Counted from the stretch's first letter, positions 25,254 through 35,306 are shown. The stretch is 64,000 nucleotides of DNA from Ectobacillus sp. JY-23 (GCF_023022965.1 NZ_CP095462.1:3018001-3082000), one strand, 5' to 3'. Numbers and translations: made by a program. Notes: generated by a model not told the origin, from the letters alone.

Positions 25254-26664
25254 AAAGAATAGGATACTGGAACAATTGCATAAGCAGTTTTTACATAGCC
25301 AGGATTTAATATTTAAAAAGCATGAAATACAAGGCATTGAGATGGAGCTCGTATATTTTGAGAGTTTAACGAACAGCCAATATTTAGATCAATTTATCCT
25401 GCCAAGATTAGAAGGCCATGATGTACCTGAAAAGCTACTGCGCTCCCTTTTTCAAGCTGAAGATATCACAGGTCGTTCTATTGATTCCATTTCGCATTTT
25501 TTATTTAAAGGATACGTTTTATTTATATTTCAAGAATCTGTTTTTACGATTGGTGCTGGTGACCTGCCAAAACGAGCACCTGAAGAATCGTCTCTTGAAA
25601 CCTCTATACGTGGTCCTAAAGATGGATTTGTGGAAGATATGAAAACTAATATATCTTTAATTCGTCGAAGATTGCATACGTCGTCTCTGTGCGTAGAGAA
25701 ATATACGATCGGAGCCCGGAGTAATACGGAGGTGGCTCTTCTTTATTTGAAAGATGTTATTAATCAAAATGTATTGACTGAAATTCATCAGAGATTGCAA
25801 AAAGTAGACATAGATATACTTACAACAAGCCACGAGTTGGAGGCATATGTAGATGATCGCCGGTATAGCATTTTTCCAACAATGGACTATACGGGCAGAC
25901 CTGATTTTATTGTAGAAGCTTTAAACCAAGGGCGTTTTGCATTGATAGTAGATGGAAGTCCTACGGTTTCCTTCGCCCCTATCAATTTACTGATTCAAAC
26001 GAAATCCCCTGAGGATACACACCTTAGCTATACCATCGTCTCTGTGGAAAGATTCATCCGTGTTGTAGGTATTTTCATATCTGCTTTTTTACCGGCTGTT
26101 TGGGTAGCCTTTTCTGCTTACAATATTGAACAAATTCCTTATTTGCTCGTGGCCACAATTTCCGTTTCTAGATTTGGGCTGCCATTGCCTGCACCGATAG
26201 AAATGTTTATTGTTCTATTTTTGTTTGAACTATTCAATGAGGCAGGTGTTCGTTTACCAAGAGCCATCGGTCAAACCGTTGCTGTGCTAGGAGGATTAAT
26301 CGTCGGGGATGCTGCAATCCGCGCGGGGCTGACCTCGCCGACGATGCTTGTGATAGCTGCCATTACCTATATCTCATCTTTTACTCTTGTCAATCAATCC
26401 TTAAGCAGTGGAATCACCATCTTACGGTTCTTTATTTTGATATTGAGCACATTTTTCGGACTGTTCGGCGTTACGTTAGGTTTTATTTTAACTGTTCTTT
26501 ATTTATCTACTGTATCATCATTCGGTGTTCCTTATCTAAGTGCACTGGCTCCTGTTAGTATACAGGAAGTAGCGCGCGCTTTTTTGAGAATGCCAGGGAA
26601 TTTATATAAGGAACGTGCTCATTCTACTCATCCTAATGATTCAACAAGGGAAGATGGTCAATGA
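25240..26664 (+). CDS. GerAA-type spore germinant receptor subunit
   Basis: The 474-residue product has the GerA soluble N-terminal domain (ETSIRGPKDGFVEDMKTNISLIRRRL is typical, read as ETSIRGPKDGF and NISLIRRRL), FPTMDYTGRPD, VDGSPTVSFAP, and a C-terminal region of about five membrane segments with LPRAIGQTVAVLGGLIVGDAA. It overlaps the B gene by 14 bases. The A subunit forms the oligomeric ion channel that opens on germinant binding. Confidence 0.93.
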   Translation: MRERKKNRILEQLHKQFLHSQDLIFKKHEIQGIEMELVYFESLTNSQYLDQFILPRLEGHDVPEKLLRSLFQAEDITGRSIDSISHFLFKGYVLFIFQESVFTIGAGDLPKRAPEESSLETSIRGPKDGFVEDMKTNISLIRRRLHTSSLCVEKYTIGARSNTEVALLYLKDVINQNVLTEIHQRLQKVDIDILTTSHELEAYVDDRRYSIFPTMDYTGRPDFIVEALNQGRFALIVDGSPTVSFAPINLLIQTKSPEDTHLSYTIVSVERFIRVVGIFISAFLPAVWVAFSAYNIEQIPYLLVATISVSRFGLPLPAPIEMFIVLFLFELFNEAGVRLPRAIGQTVAVLGGLIVGDAAIRAGLTSPTMLVIAAITYISSFTLVNQSLSSGITILRFFILILSTFFGLFGVTLGFILTVLYLSTVSSFGVPYLSALAPVSIQEVARAFLRMPGNLYKERAHSTHPNDSTREDGQ

Positions 26665-27806
26665 AGAAAGTTGTACTGTTTGTATTATGTTGTATGATGA
26701 TTTCCGGTTGTGCCGGTTTAAAAAATATTCAAGATTTGACGTATATTATAGCAATTGGCTTAGATTATGATGAAAACAAAAAGGAGTATATCGCTTACTT
26801 ACAAGGGTTAAATTTTGTGAATGTAGCAAAGCAAGAAGGAAAGAGCTCCGCAAACAACATCCCTAATTTTATTGGTTCAGCGCGGGGAGAAACATTAAAT
26901 TTAGCGGTTAGTAAGCTATATAAATTGACAGACCCTCCCTTATTTTTTGGACATATTCGAACCATTGTAGTGACAAATCGCTTGACGAATAGTGCCATGA
27001 AAAAGTTTTTAACAGAAGTAGGAAGAAACCGATCTGTACGCGGTACGATACGATTGTTTATTACAGAGGAGAAAATAGAAGATGTGTTTCAGATTCAAGG
27101 ATTATTTAATTACCCTTCTGTTTATACCGTTTTGTTTAAAGAAAGTGGAGCTAAAATCTTTAAAGATGAAATTCAGCCAGTGTCCCTCATGCAATTTTTA
27201 CGAACTTATTATGAGCCAATGGGGATAGCGAAGTTACCAGCCATCAAAATCAATCATAAAGCTTGGAAATCGGAGGGCTCATATCCAACGGTTTTTATTG
27301 ATGGTTATTCTGTTTTTCAAAATAGTGAAAGTAAGGGTATGATAGGAAGAAAAGACGCTTTTATTATTGATTGGATCTTAGGAAAAAACAATTCGTATAC
27401 TGTACGAATTGAGAAAGATGACAAATTGATTGGCGTAGTAGATTTAGGCTCGCCTAAAATGAAAGTAAAATATGAAAAGGAGACAGATTATCCTGTATTT
27501 AGCATACAGCTTTCTGTTCAGGGGGAGCTCATCGAAAAAATTGAGCATATTTCTTATAAGGACTTGCTTTCAAAAATCGAAAAGGAGATTACCAATCAGA
27601 TATATCAGGTATATGAAAAAGGAAGAAAGCAAGGAATAGACAGCTTAAATGTTGGAGAGAACTGGTACCGAAAGCATCCACAAAAGTATCATACACTTCA
27701 AAATCAGCCATCTTTTTACCTACACAAAGATTCGTTAAAAAAGATAAAAGTGGAAGTGGAAGTGGTGAACTTTAATAGCTATATTTATGATAAAAATACG
27801 AGGTAA
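26661..27806 (+). CDS. GerAC-type germinant receptor lipoprotein
   Basis: The signal peptide ends in lipobox MISGC (Cys17), followed by a GerC domain: IIAIGLDYDENKKEYIAYLQG and LTDPPLFFGHIRTIVVTNRL. The start ATG overlaps the A stop (ATGA). It is anchored to the outer leaflet of the spore inner membrane by lipid and completes the B-A-C operon. Confidence 0.9.
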   Translation: MKKVVLFVLCCMMISGCAGLKNIQDLTYIIAIGLDYDENKKEYIAYLQGLNFVNVAKQEGKSSANNIPNFIGSARGETLNLAVSKLYKLTDPPLFFGHIRTIVVTNRLTNSAMKKFLTEVGRNRSVRGTIRLFITEEKIEDVFQIQGLFNYPSVYTVLFKESGAKIFKDEIQPVSLMQFLRTYYEPMGIAKLPAIKINHKAWKSEGSYPTVFIDGYSVFQNSESKGMIGRKDAFIIDWILGKNNSYTVRIEKDDKLIGVVDLGSPKMKVKYEKETDYPVFSIQLSVQGELIEKIEHISYKDLLSKIEKEITNQIYQVYEKGRKQGIDSLNVGENWYRKHPQKYHTLQNQPSFYLHKDSLKKIKVEVEVVNFNSYIYDKNTR

Positions 27807-27837
27807 CAGAATAACTTAATTATACTATAACGTCATT

Positions 27838-27880
27838 GGCCCCGCCTATTCATGTTAAAAACTTGAAGTGGGGCCTTTTT
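27838..27880 (+). terminator. Terminator of the first ger operon
   Basis: ggccccgc / gtggggcc (one G-U pair) is followed by T5. Confidence 0.8.
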
Positions 27881-28089
27881 ATGAAAAAGTATAAATATAT
27901 TTATTTACCGTATTTTCTGAATAATGTATCATTAATGTTGAAGTGGGATACTTACAATTCGCAAAGCCCCACTTAGATAATATTAGGTTAGGGGGCGTAT
28001 ATAACTAATACATACGATATGTATGAAGCAGAAAGTGGCAAGGTTATTAAGGCATCACATATTATGAAATGAGAAAGGTAGAGAATGGA

Positions 28090-30180
28090 ATGAAGATACA
28101 TACGAAGGGCTCGTGTTATATATTCATCGTCACTTTACTTGTGCTATTGCAGTTTAGTAATATATCTGCTGCATTTGCCGCCTCAATTGTCACACCTGCC
28201 AAAGGTTTAGAAGAAACAATTAAGCAAGAAGCATTAGAGCGTCAAAATCTTAAAAAGCAGTCTTTTCATCAAAGAGATAAACAAGGTGTAAATAAATTTA
28301 TGAAACCATCTACTTTTGCTGCAACGGAAAAAAGTGCAAAACAACCTGACAGCAGACGCCAGGTAAATGTTACTGGAGCTATTCAAAAGGATAAAACAAA
28401 AGTAAAAGCAGGCAGTGTAGTGATCTATAGTCTTGACGGAAATGGATATGATGAATACACTACGGCCATTACCAAGGGTGTATTTAGCCTGTATTTACCA
28501 GACGGCGAATATATACTAGAACGATATTACGATGAAACTACTCATGAGTCGATTAACACTTCTTATCGTTTTACAGTAGCAAACGGAAAATCAGTGCCTG
28601 AAAAGCTATCCATTGTTGTGCCTGCAAATAATGTGAAAGGGTTTATCCAACAGGCAAAAAATATCATTCCAATGGGAACGGTGTATATCACAAGTTTGAA
28701 TGAAGCAGAACCAAAAGCATATGAATCTCGTATCCTAAAAGGACAATTCAAGCTATATTTGCCAAAAGGGCAATACAAAGTGGAAGGCTATTATGATGAT
28801 ACGAAGAGACAGTTTGTTACGCTTTCCCAAGAGTTCTCAATAAAGAACAACAAAAATGCTCCCCTTACTATTTACGTTCCGGCAGATAATGTAAAGGGAA
28901 CGGTACAAAAAGGAAAACAAAAGGTGAATGAGGGAGAAATTCAATTCCGAACAAAAGATGATTCTGCTTGGTATAGCGCTCGTATTCAAAATGGTACATT
29001 TAGCTTATATATGCCGGACGGAGAATATGAAACGGATGGATATTTTGATGAAGAACGACAAAGGTATGTAAATCATTCTTATTCCTTTACAGTCAAAAAT
29101 GGGAAAACCAAACCAGCACAGCTTAAAATACAAGTACCTGAGGATAATGTAAAAGGGAAAATAACAAAGGCAGGACAGCCTATTCAGAGAGGCTTTACAG
29201 AGTTTAAAAATATAGATTCGGAACGCTTCTTTGAAGTAGAGATTCAAAATGGTCAATTTAGTTTGTATATGCCTGATGGCCAATATGAAATGACGGGATA
29301 TTATAATGTAGAAACAGGTTTGTATGTGCCGTTTACATACAAGTTTGCTGTGGTGAATGGAAAAGCGTCACCAGCTTTTCTTCACATTGATATACCGGCT
29401 GATAATGTAACAGGTATTGTTTCTAAAAACGGCAAGGTAGTAAAAAGTGGACTTGTGTCAATCCAAGATACAGAACACTTCTACTCCTATGAAGCAAACA
29501 TTCAAAATGGTCAATTCAGCTTATATCTACCAGATGGAGAATATGAGATAGCTGGTTATTATGATGTCGAAAGAGATGTATTTACGGCATTTTATCAAAT
29601 CTTTACCGTAAAGAATGGCAAAGCAGAAGTAATCTCTGTGAACGTGCCGGCTGATAATGTGACAGGAACAGTACAAAAAGCAGGGCAACCTGTGCAAAGA
29701 GGTACGCTCATTTTATATGAAGGTGAGTCTGGTACAGAAAAATGGTATAGTGCAGAAATTAAAGATGGACAAATCAGCTTGTATTTACCGGACGGGACGT
29801 ATACAACGGAAGGCTATTATGATATGGAAACAGGAAATGTTACAGCATTTCGTTACACTTTCACAGTGAAAAACGGAACTGTAGCTCCGCTTCGTATTGA
29901 AGTACCAGCAGATAATGTAAAGGGAACTGTAAAGAAAGAAAATGGTACTGCATGGGGTATCCTGCAATTGCAAGCGGTTGGTGATGAGGAAGAGCTTTAC
30001 CATGTGAGTGTGAATGAAGGAAGCTTCAGCTTATATTTACCGGATGGCACCTATCAAGCAGTAACATACTTGGATATGGACCTACTGGAAGAAATACCTG
30101 TGAACTATACGTTTACAGTGTCAGGTGGCAAAACAACGCCAGCAGAATTGGAAATCACAATTCCTGTAAATAAGAAATGA
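28090..30180 (+). CDS. Secreted protein with seven ~86-residue repeats
   Basis: The first ATG is 28069, but MKIHTKG at 28090 begins a cleaner Sec signal peptide (cut after SAAFAA). After a charged linker (to about aa 90), seven repeats follow. Each opens with V(K/T)GxVxK, passes through (F/I)SLYLPDGxYxxxGYYD and FTVKNGK, and closes with VPADN. The pattern resembles carboxypeptidase-regulatory-like or Ig-like beta-sandwich repeats. There is no wall anchor and no catalytic motif, and I do not recognise a named family. Because it lies between two ger operons, a spore or surface role is possible but unproven. Confidence 0.8.
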   Translation: MKIHTKGSCYIFIVTLLVLLQFSNISAAFAASIVTPAKGLEETIKQEALERQNLKKQSFHQRDKQGVNKFMKPSTFAATEKSAKQPDSRRQVNVTGAIQKDKTKVKAGSVVIYSLDGNGYDEYTTAITKGVFSLYLPDGEYILERYYDETTHESINTSYRFTVANGKSVPEKLSIVVPANNVKGFIQQAKNIIPMGTVYITSLNEAEPKAYESRILKGQFKLYLPKGQYKVEGYYDDTKRQFVTLSQEFSIKNNKNAPLTIYVPADNVKGTVQKGKQKVNEGEIQFRTKDDSAWYSARIQNGTFSLYMPDGEYETDGYFDEERQRYVNHSYSFTVKNGKTKPAQLKIQVPEDNVKGKITKAGQPIQRGFTEFKNIDSERFFEVEIQNGQFSLYMPDGQYEMTGYYNVETGLYVPFTYKFAVVNGKASPAFLHIDIPADNVTGIVSKNGKVVKSGLVSIQDTEHFYSYEANIQNGQFSLYLPDGEYEIAGYYDVERDVFTAFYQIFTVKNGKAEVISVNVPADNVTGTVQKAGQPVQRGTLILYEGESGTEKWYSAEIKDGQISLYLPDGTYTTEGYYDMETGNVTAFRYTFTVKNGTVAPLRIEVPADNVKGTVKKENGTAWGILQLQAVGDEEELYHVSVNEGSFSLYLPDGTYQAVTYLDMDLLEEIPVNYTFTVSGGKTTPAELEITIPVNKK

Positions 30181-30182
30181 TG

Positions 30183-30212
30183 AAAGGCCCTGCATAAGCA
30201 GGGTCTTTTTAA
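30183..30212 (+). terminator. Terminator of the repeat-protein gene
   Basis: aggccctgc / gcagggtct (one G-U pair) is followed by T5. Confidence 0.8.
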
Positions 30213-30294
30213 GTTGAGTCAAAGGATCCACATGTACCGTATGAATAAAGTTTGAAAACCATCTTAATAATAAAAGCGATTTCCAAAATAGGTA

Positions 30295-30414
30295 GGCTGT
30301 GTTAAAGCCTAATGTGGATCATTATCACTTGTTGAGTGGAGTAAAGGGGGTGAGAGGATCCCGCATGTGCATAGCGAACCTCCCTAATGGAAATCAGTGA
30401 ACTTTAACACAGCC
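30295..30414 (+). repeat. MITE-like hairpin repeat, best copy
   Basis: Perfect 13-bp terminal inverted repeats ggctgtgttaaag / ctttaacacagcc bound a 120-base element. The interior cacttgttgagtggagtaaa is shared with the other copies. It has no coding capacity. It lies about 30 bases upstream of the pgpA-like gene and may act in its mRNA leader. Confidence 0.8.
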
Positions 30415-30442
30415 AATAGATAAAGGAGGAATCCATTAAGAG

Positions 30443-30967
30443 ATGAAGCTTACTTTTATATCGAGTCATGACGTACAAAAAAATGCTATTACAGCTTTAC
30501 ATGAACGAGGTGTACATACAGAAGACATTGCAAAGCTAACATATTTTTTGCAAGAGAAATATATACCGTGTTTGACTATAGAGGAATGTGTGGAGAATGT
30601 GGAAAGTGTACTGAAAAAAAGAGAAGTGCAGAACGCTTTGTTAACGGGAATTGAGCTAGATATACTGGCAGAAAAAGGAGCATTATCTTTTCCTCTTCAG
30701 CAAATGATAAAGGCAGATGAAAGCTTGTATGGTGTGGATGAAACATTAGCATTATCCATTCTAAACTTGTATGGAAGTATTAGCTTTACTAATTATGGCT
30801 ACATCGATAAGTTGAAAGAAGGTATTTTACACCTGCTGAATGATAAGTCTACAGGGCACGTACACGCTTTTTTAGATGATTTGGTTGGTGCGATTGCAGC
30901 AGCTGCTGCAAGCCGATTGGCACATCGATATCGCGCAAAGCTGGAAAGTGAGCATAACCCTGAATAA
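30443..30967 (+). CDS. PgpA/YutG-family phosphatidylglycerophosphatase-like protein
   Basis: The 174-residue protein has the YutG/PgpA motifs LLTGIELDILAEKGAL, LYGVDETLALSILNLYGSI and FLDDLVGAIAAAAASRLAH. The family dephosphorylates phosphatidylglycerophosphate. Bacillus members of this shape lack obvious membrane helices. AAAGGAGG lies 13 bases upstream of ATG 30443, a long spacing. It stands alone between a repeat element and a terminator. Confidence 0.8.
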   Translation: MKLTFISSHDVQKNAITALHERGVHTEDIAKLTYFLQEKYIPCLTIEECVENVESVLKKREVQNALLTGIELDILAEKGALSFPLQQMIKADESLYGVDETLALSILNLYGSISFTNYGYIDKLKEGILHLLNDKSTGHVHAFLDDLVGAIAAAAASRLAHRYRAKLESEHNPE

Positions 30968-30978
30968 ATTTTTATTCT

Positions 30979-31015
30979 GCTTGGCTCCTACTACAATCGT
31001 AGGAGCCACTTTTTG
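30979..31015 (+). terminator. Terminator of the pgpA-like gene
   Basis: ggctcctac / gtaggagcc is followed by a T-rich tract. Confidence 0.85.
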
Positions 31016-31092
31016 TTAGGGGAGCAAATACGTATATAATAGTGGCTTTTTTTACACCATATTCCTAAAGTCAAAATCATAAAGGTGATGTC

Positions 31093-31305
31093 ATGAAATT
31101 AATAGGGGCTATATTGTTAATAACACTTCTTGTATTTGGGTTTGGAATAGGAATGGATTTGCTACAGGGCTATTCTCTTGGTTATTTCTTCACGACAGGT
31201 CAACATATCTTTATGGTGCTCAGGGGGTATGATTATTTGACAATCACGCTCTATATATTCGTATTTCTAATATCTATCCGCAGACAGAACAATTACCGTG
31301 CATGA
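31093..31305 (+). CDS. Small two-helix membrane protein
   Basis: The 70-residue product has two hydrophobic helices (LIGAILLITLLVFGFGIGM and TITLYIFVFLISI) around a short polar loop. AAAGGTG precedes ATG 31093. Its 3' end overlaps the convergent gerB-type gene by 13 bases. No family was recognised; the good start and hydrophobic pattern support a real gene. Confidence 0.65.
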   Translation: MKLIGAILLITLLVFGFGIGMDLLQGYSLGYFFTTGQHIFMVLRGYDYLTITLYIFVFLISIRRQNNYRA

Positions 31306-32396
31306 GCAGCTTTCCGTTTTTTGATGTGCATAATGACAAACAGTAGAAAGGGAATGCCGAATTGAAAGGGTAAATGTAGATAATATGTTACATAGTCGAT
31401 TCCCTCTTGTATATGGGCAGCAAAATTAGGTGCAATAAAGGAAGAAGAAAGAACAACGACAAGGCCTAATGGATAGACAAGTTGTTTTTCTTCCTTAATA
31501 CCAAACAACTGTGAAGCTCCTCTTGTGGCGGCATATAGGAAAACAATAATTTTAGAAAAGCCCAAAACAACCATAATGATAACAACAAAGGCATCTAGTC
31601 TTTCTAAGAAATCCCCAATTTTAATGAGAGAAACTGTTAAAAGAATCGGGAATGTAGCATGTGAGACTGCCTCTACTCCGATAGTAGCCAAGTGAAAAAG
31701 CATTTCAACCATTAATATACATCCGCTTATCACTACGGCGCCTATACTGATTTTGGTCACGTGTTTAGGTTCTTTTAAAAAGGGAAACAGCATTGTAAAT
31801 GCAATCATTTCGCCAAAAGGAAAGGTTACTACGCCTGGAAATATTGTTTTTAATATAGGTTTCCAGCCTTCTGCCAGTACGGGCTTTATATAGTCAGGAT
31901 GTACTGTGCCAGATACAAGCTGCAGAATAGTTAAAAGAGCAAAGGGAACAAGAATAAGCCAAATCATAACCATGGACATACGTCCAATCACTTCGAAGCC
32001 AAGGCTGGCTATATAAGCAACTGCCAGCATCATGCAGGTATTTAGAATAAAGGGAGACGTATACGGATATGCCGCTACAATTAAAAGTGAACCAAAATCT
32101 CGTAAAACGCGTGAACAAATGTATAAAAAGTATGCGATATAAAAAAGACCTACAATCTGTCCTAGTCGCTTCCCAAGCAGCTTCTGCAGATATTGTATAA
32201 GTGATAAGTTTGGGGCGTACTTATACAGTGAAATGTAGATAAGTAATGGAAGGATGGCCACTGCGGTTCCAATCAAGATGGCAATCCAAGCGTCTTGTTT
32301 AGCACTCTTTCCCACATCAAGGAGGACTGCGCTTCCCAGTTCAAATAAGATAATGATATAAAACATTTCAATTGTATACACGTGGTGTTTTTGCAT
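31293..32396 (-). CDS. GerAB-type germinant receptor permease subunit (second set)
   Basis: The 367-residue protein has about ten transmembrane segments and APC-type germination permease features: LFELGSAVLLDVGKSAKQDAW near the N-terminus (shown as FELGSAVLLDVGKSAKQDAW) and FPFGEMIAFTMLFPFLKE. AAGGAGG precedes ATG 32396. It is the last gene of an A-C-B operon, again not the canonical order. Confidence 0.9.
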   Translation of the reverse strand: MQKHHVYTIEMFYIIILFELGSAVLLDVGKSAKQDAWIAILIGTAVAILPLLIYISLYKYAPNLSLIQYLQKLLGKRLGQIVGLFYIAYFLYICSRVLRDFGSLLIVAAYPYTSPFILNTCMMLAVAYIASLGFEVIGRMSMVMIWLILVPFALLTILQLVSGTVHPDYIKPVLAEGWKPILKTIFPGVVTFPFGEMIAFTMLFPFLKEPKHVTKISIGAVVISGCILMVEMLFHLATIGVEAVSHATFPILLTVSLIKIGDFLERLDAFVVIIMVVLGFSKIIVFLYAATRGASQLFGIKEEKQLVYPLGLVVVLSSSFIAPNFAAHIQEGIDYVTYYLHLPFQFGIPFLLFVIMHIKKRKAAHAR

Positions 32397-32409
32397 AGTG
32401 TCCTCCTTG

Positions 32410-33615
32410 CTAACGGACTGTCGGGAAATGGTCTTGAATCATGCCGGAACGTCTAAGAGTGGTATGTACCGTAACGTGAAGCTTAGCTTTAGCAAATTGC
32501 TCTTCCCACTGTTTTTCATATGTGTTCCAAACCCGTGGGCTATTGCGATATAAAAATTCTCCAAAGCCGAAAATATCGCTCTTCTCTTGTTGGACAAGGC
32601 GCACTGCATGTTCAATTTCACGCTTTACTTCTTTACTCATCTTTGTTTCAATTTGCTTAATTACATCAGGATTGGTAATCGCAACATCTTCACAATCTAC
32701 TGCTTCAATTTCGGCATCTTGGTATACGGAAACGTGTAGAATCGGGGTCCCTTGTTGAAAGCTTACCTTCTTTTTACTTTTGGCAAATAAGATTTCAGAA
32801 CTAATGTACTTGTTTTTAGCGCATGCAGCTGAGACAATCGTATGTTTTAACTGATTACCTATATATAGGACAGCTTTTGCATCAGTGCCGTCAAGCCAGC
32901 GAACTAAACGCCCTTGCTTATTAAGAATACCTACGCCACTGAGTACAGAAGACACAGGGTGTGTTTGTTCTACATAGCTCGCTTGTGATTTTTTCTTGGT
33001 ATCACCTTTGACAGTTACACCGCTGATAATTGCTTCTTTTCCTGGTGTGACAGTGTTCATTACGAGCTCGTTTAAAAGAACGTTGGGATTTTCTCCTAGT
33101 ACCTGTCCCGTATTTTTTAGTTTTCCAATGATAGATTGAGTAGGAATTTTATTTAAAACAGTCAGAGTATCTAAAACAGTGCTGGCAGTCGTATCTCTTG
33201 CGATTACAACTGGAATATTAGTACGAAGACTTTGATCACGCTCGAGGGTGTCCAGTGCTTCAGCTAGACCACGGCGGGCCATTTCCTCTCCAAACACAAT
33301 TAAAGCAGTATGGGCATAAAAATTTTGTCTCGAGATACTTTTAGAAGCATTGCGAGCCGCTGAGACAATTGTTTTTCCAAAGCCGCTTTGATTTAGGATT
33401 TGCAAGCCGCTGTTACCACCAGAGCCTCCTTGTGTGCCGGCGGCTTGACTCGGGTCCACAATTTGAAAGGTAACTTTATACTGATGTTCGTTTACTATAT
33501 CGATTCCCATTCCAATTACAACAGCCATTTCATTTAATTCTGCTTGACTTCCGCACCCTGCTTGATAGATCAGCATACAAATAAGAGCTATATAGCCCAT
33601 AATTCGTTTCAGCAT
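32410..33615 (-). CDS. GerAC-type germinant receptor lipoprotein (second set)
   Basis: The open frame extends to 33765, but the true start is ATG 33615: it follows AAAGGAG and begins MLKRIMGYIALICMLIYQAGC with lipobox YQAGC. The domain shows AVVIGMGIDIVNEHQYKVTF, NFYAHTALIVFGEEMA and FGEFLYRNSPRVW. The start lies one base after the stop of the A gene, so the two are tightly coupled. Confidence 0.9.
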   Translation of the reverse strand: MLKRIMGYIALICMLIYQAGCGSQAELNEMAVVIGMGIDIVNEHQYKVTFQIVDPSQAAGTQGGSGGNSGLQILNQSGFGKTIVSAARNASKSISRQNFYAHTALIVFGEEMARRGLAEALDTLERDQSLRTNIPVVIARDTTASTVLDTLTVLNKIPTQSIIGKLKNTGQVLGENPNVLLNELVMNTVTPGKEAIISGVTVKGDTKKKSQASYVEQTHPVSSVLSGVGILNKQGRLVRWLDGTDAKAVLYIGNQLKHTIVSAACAKNKYISSEILFAKSKKKVSFQQGTPILHVSVYQDAEIEAVDCEDVAITNPDVIKQIETKMSKEVKREIEHAVRLVQQEKSDIFGFGEFLYRNSPRVWNTYEKQWEEQFAKAKLHVTVHTTLRRSGMIQDHFPTVR

Positions 33616-33616
33616 G

Positions 33617-35137
33617 TTACGATTCTCCTTTTTGCGGTGATCGGACTGTTTGTTTAGGGGTTGAATTTGTCTTGATATCAAAAACTCTTGCCCAAAAACT
33701 TTTCTGACTAGATCTTTGCGCACCTTGCACACCGGGAAGCTTGGTACTAACAAACAGTTCTCCAAAGGAGTAGAGACTACATGTATGAGCTAAAAGGACA
33801 AGAAACCCGAGCAAGATTCCGTAAAAGCCTAGTAAGAATGCTGCTATCATAAGAACGAAGCGAAGAATCCTGGCAGTAGCAGCCAAATTATAGCTAGGCA
33901 GTGTAAAGCTCGAGATGGCTGTGATGGAGACCACTATAATCATCGCAGTCGATACGATTCCTGCTTGTACCGCCGCTTGTCCTAATACAATCGCTCCAAC
34001 GATAGAAACAGTTGGGCCAATGATACGAGGCATGCGTATGCCAGCTTCTCTAAGAAGCTCAAACAGCAGCTCCATCAAAAAAGCCTCTATAATGGCTGGA
34101 AATGGAATACCTTCCCGCTGTGCATATAGACTGATTAAAAGGTGTGTTGGAAGCATGGATTGATGATGTGTAATTAAAGAGATATAGATGGAAGGTGCAA
34201 GCAAAGCAACCAAAAAGGATACAAACCGCAGTCCTCGTATAAAATAGCCAATCTGTTTTCTTTCGTAATAATCCTCTGGTGATTGGAAGAATTGAAAAAA
34301 GGAGACAGGTGCAATTAAAACGAATGGTGTTCCATCCACAAATACAGCGACCCGCCCTTGTGAGATGTCGCTTGCTACTACATCAGGTCGCTCTGTGTGA
34401 TAAACGGTTGGGAATACGGTGTGTGTATTATTTTCAATCAGCCTTTCAATATCACCTGACTCTAAAACCATATCCAGATTACTTGTTTGCAGCTTGTTTT
34501 GCACTTTCATCAGCACTTCTTCATCAACAATGCCTTCTACGTACATAATTTCTACGCTTGTCTGTGAAAGTGTTCCAATCTCCATGGCTTCAACCCTCAG
34601 TTTAGGATTTTTAATTTTTCTGCGCACTAGAGCTGTGTTTGTTCTAATACTCTCTACGAAGCCTTCCTTTGGTCCTCGAATTGTTGTTTGTGTTGATGGT
34701 TCGGTAATAGAGCGGCGTTCGCCTCCGCGCGTGCTCGCGATGATTGCTATGTGACATCCATCAATAAATACCGCGGTGTCACCCTCCAAAATGGCTCGAA
34801 ATACTTCCTTCCATCTAGAAGTAAGATTCAGTCCGCTTGTGGTTACTAAATTATTTTGCAGACAAGACGCTATTCCGTCTGTTGTCATTCGTTCGTTTGT
34901 GTCCCATAGCTCTATTAAAGGTTGAATAACAGATTTTGATACCAGCTTTTCATCAGAAAGCCCTTCAATTCGTACAAGAGTAGCGGAAGAGAGATGTTTT
35001 TTTCCTAGTGTTATATGTCGTATAGATAGGTCTGTGCTGTCGCCGAAATCCTGTTGAATGCGAGCTGTATTTTGGACTAAAGAGATGAAAATTTCGTCTT
35101 TATGTTCTTCTTGTTGCATCACATGATGATTTTTCAT
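33617..35137 (-). CDS. GerAA-type germinant receptor subunit (second set)
   Basis: The 506-residue product carries the GerA signatures STQTTIRGPKEGFVESIRTN, FPTVYHTERPD, FVDGTPFVLIAPVSFFQF and the membrane part with RMPRIIGPTVSIVGAIVLGQA. It leads the minus-strand A-C-B operon and has a cytoplasmic N-terminal domain followed by about five helices. A different germinant from the first set is likely but cannot be read from sequence. Confidence 0.93.
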   Translation of the reverse strand: MKNHHVMQQEEHKDEIFISLVQNTARIQQDFGDSTDLSIRHITLGKKHLSSATLVRIEGLSDEKLVSKSVIQPLIELWDTNERMTTDGIASCLQNNLVTTSGLNLTSRWKEVFRAILEGDTAVFIDGCHIAIIASTRGGERRSITEPSTQTTIRGPKEGFVESIRTNTALVRRKIKNPKLRVEAMEIGTLSQTSVEIMYVEGIVDEEVLMKVQNKLQTSNLDMVLESGDIERLIENNTHTVFPTVYHTERPDVVASDISQGRVAVFVDGTPFVLIAPVSFFQFFQSPEDYYERKQIGYFIRGLRFVSFLVALLAPSIYISLITHHQSMLPTHLLISLYAQREGIPFPAIIEAFLMELLFELLREAGIRMPRIIGPTVSIVGAIVLGQAAVQAGIVSTAMIIVVSITAISSFTLPSYNLAATARILRFVLMIAAFLLGFYGILLGFLVLLAHTCSLYSFGELFVSTKLPGVQGAQRSSQKSFWARVFDIKTNSTPKQTVRSPQKGES

Positions 35138-35306
35138 AGAAACGTACTCACCTTAATTTTTTGGCTGTTAACAATCGTATCTCCTATTTTAAGGATGTTT
35201 ATTCTTCATACTCTATTTGGAGCAAAGAAAATGAAAATCTGATAGAAATACGAATAGGCATACATAGAGTGTTAGGCGATTCTAATTCGACGCGTATATA
35301 ATTACA

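Noticed and set aside
27939..27975. Hairpin aagtggg/cccactt as a second terminator after the ger operon
   Set aside because: The loop is long and no T-run follows, and a clear terminator already lies at 27838.
33616..33765. N-terminal extension of the second GerAC protein
   Set aside because: The extra 50 residues overlap the GerAA gene and lack a signal peptide, while ATG 33615 has a ribosome binding site and a lipobox signal.
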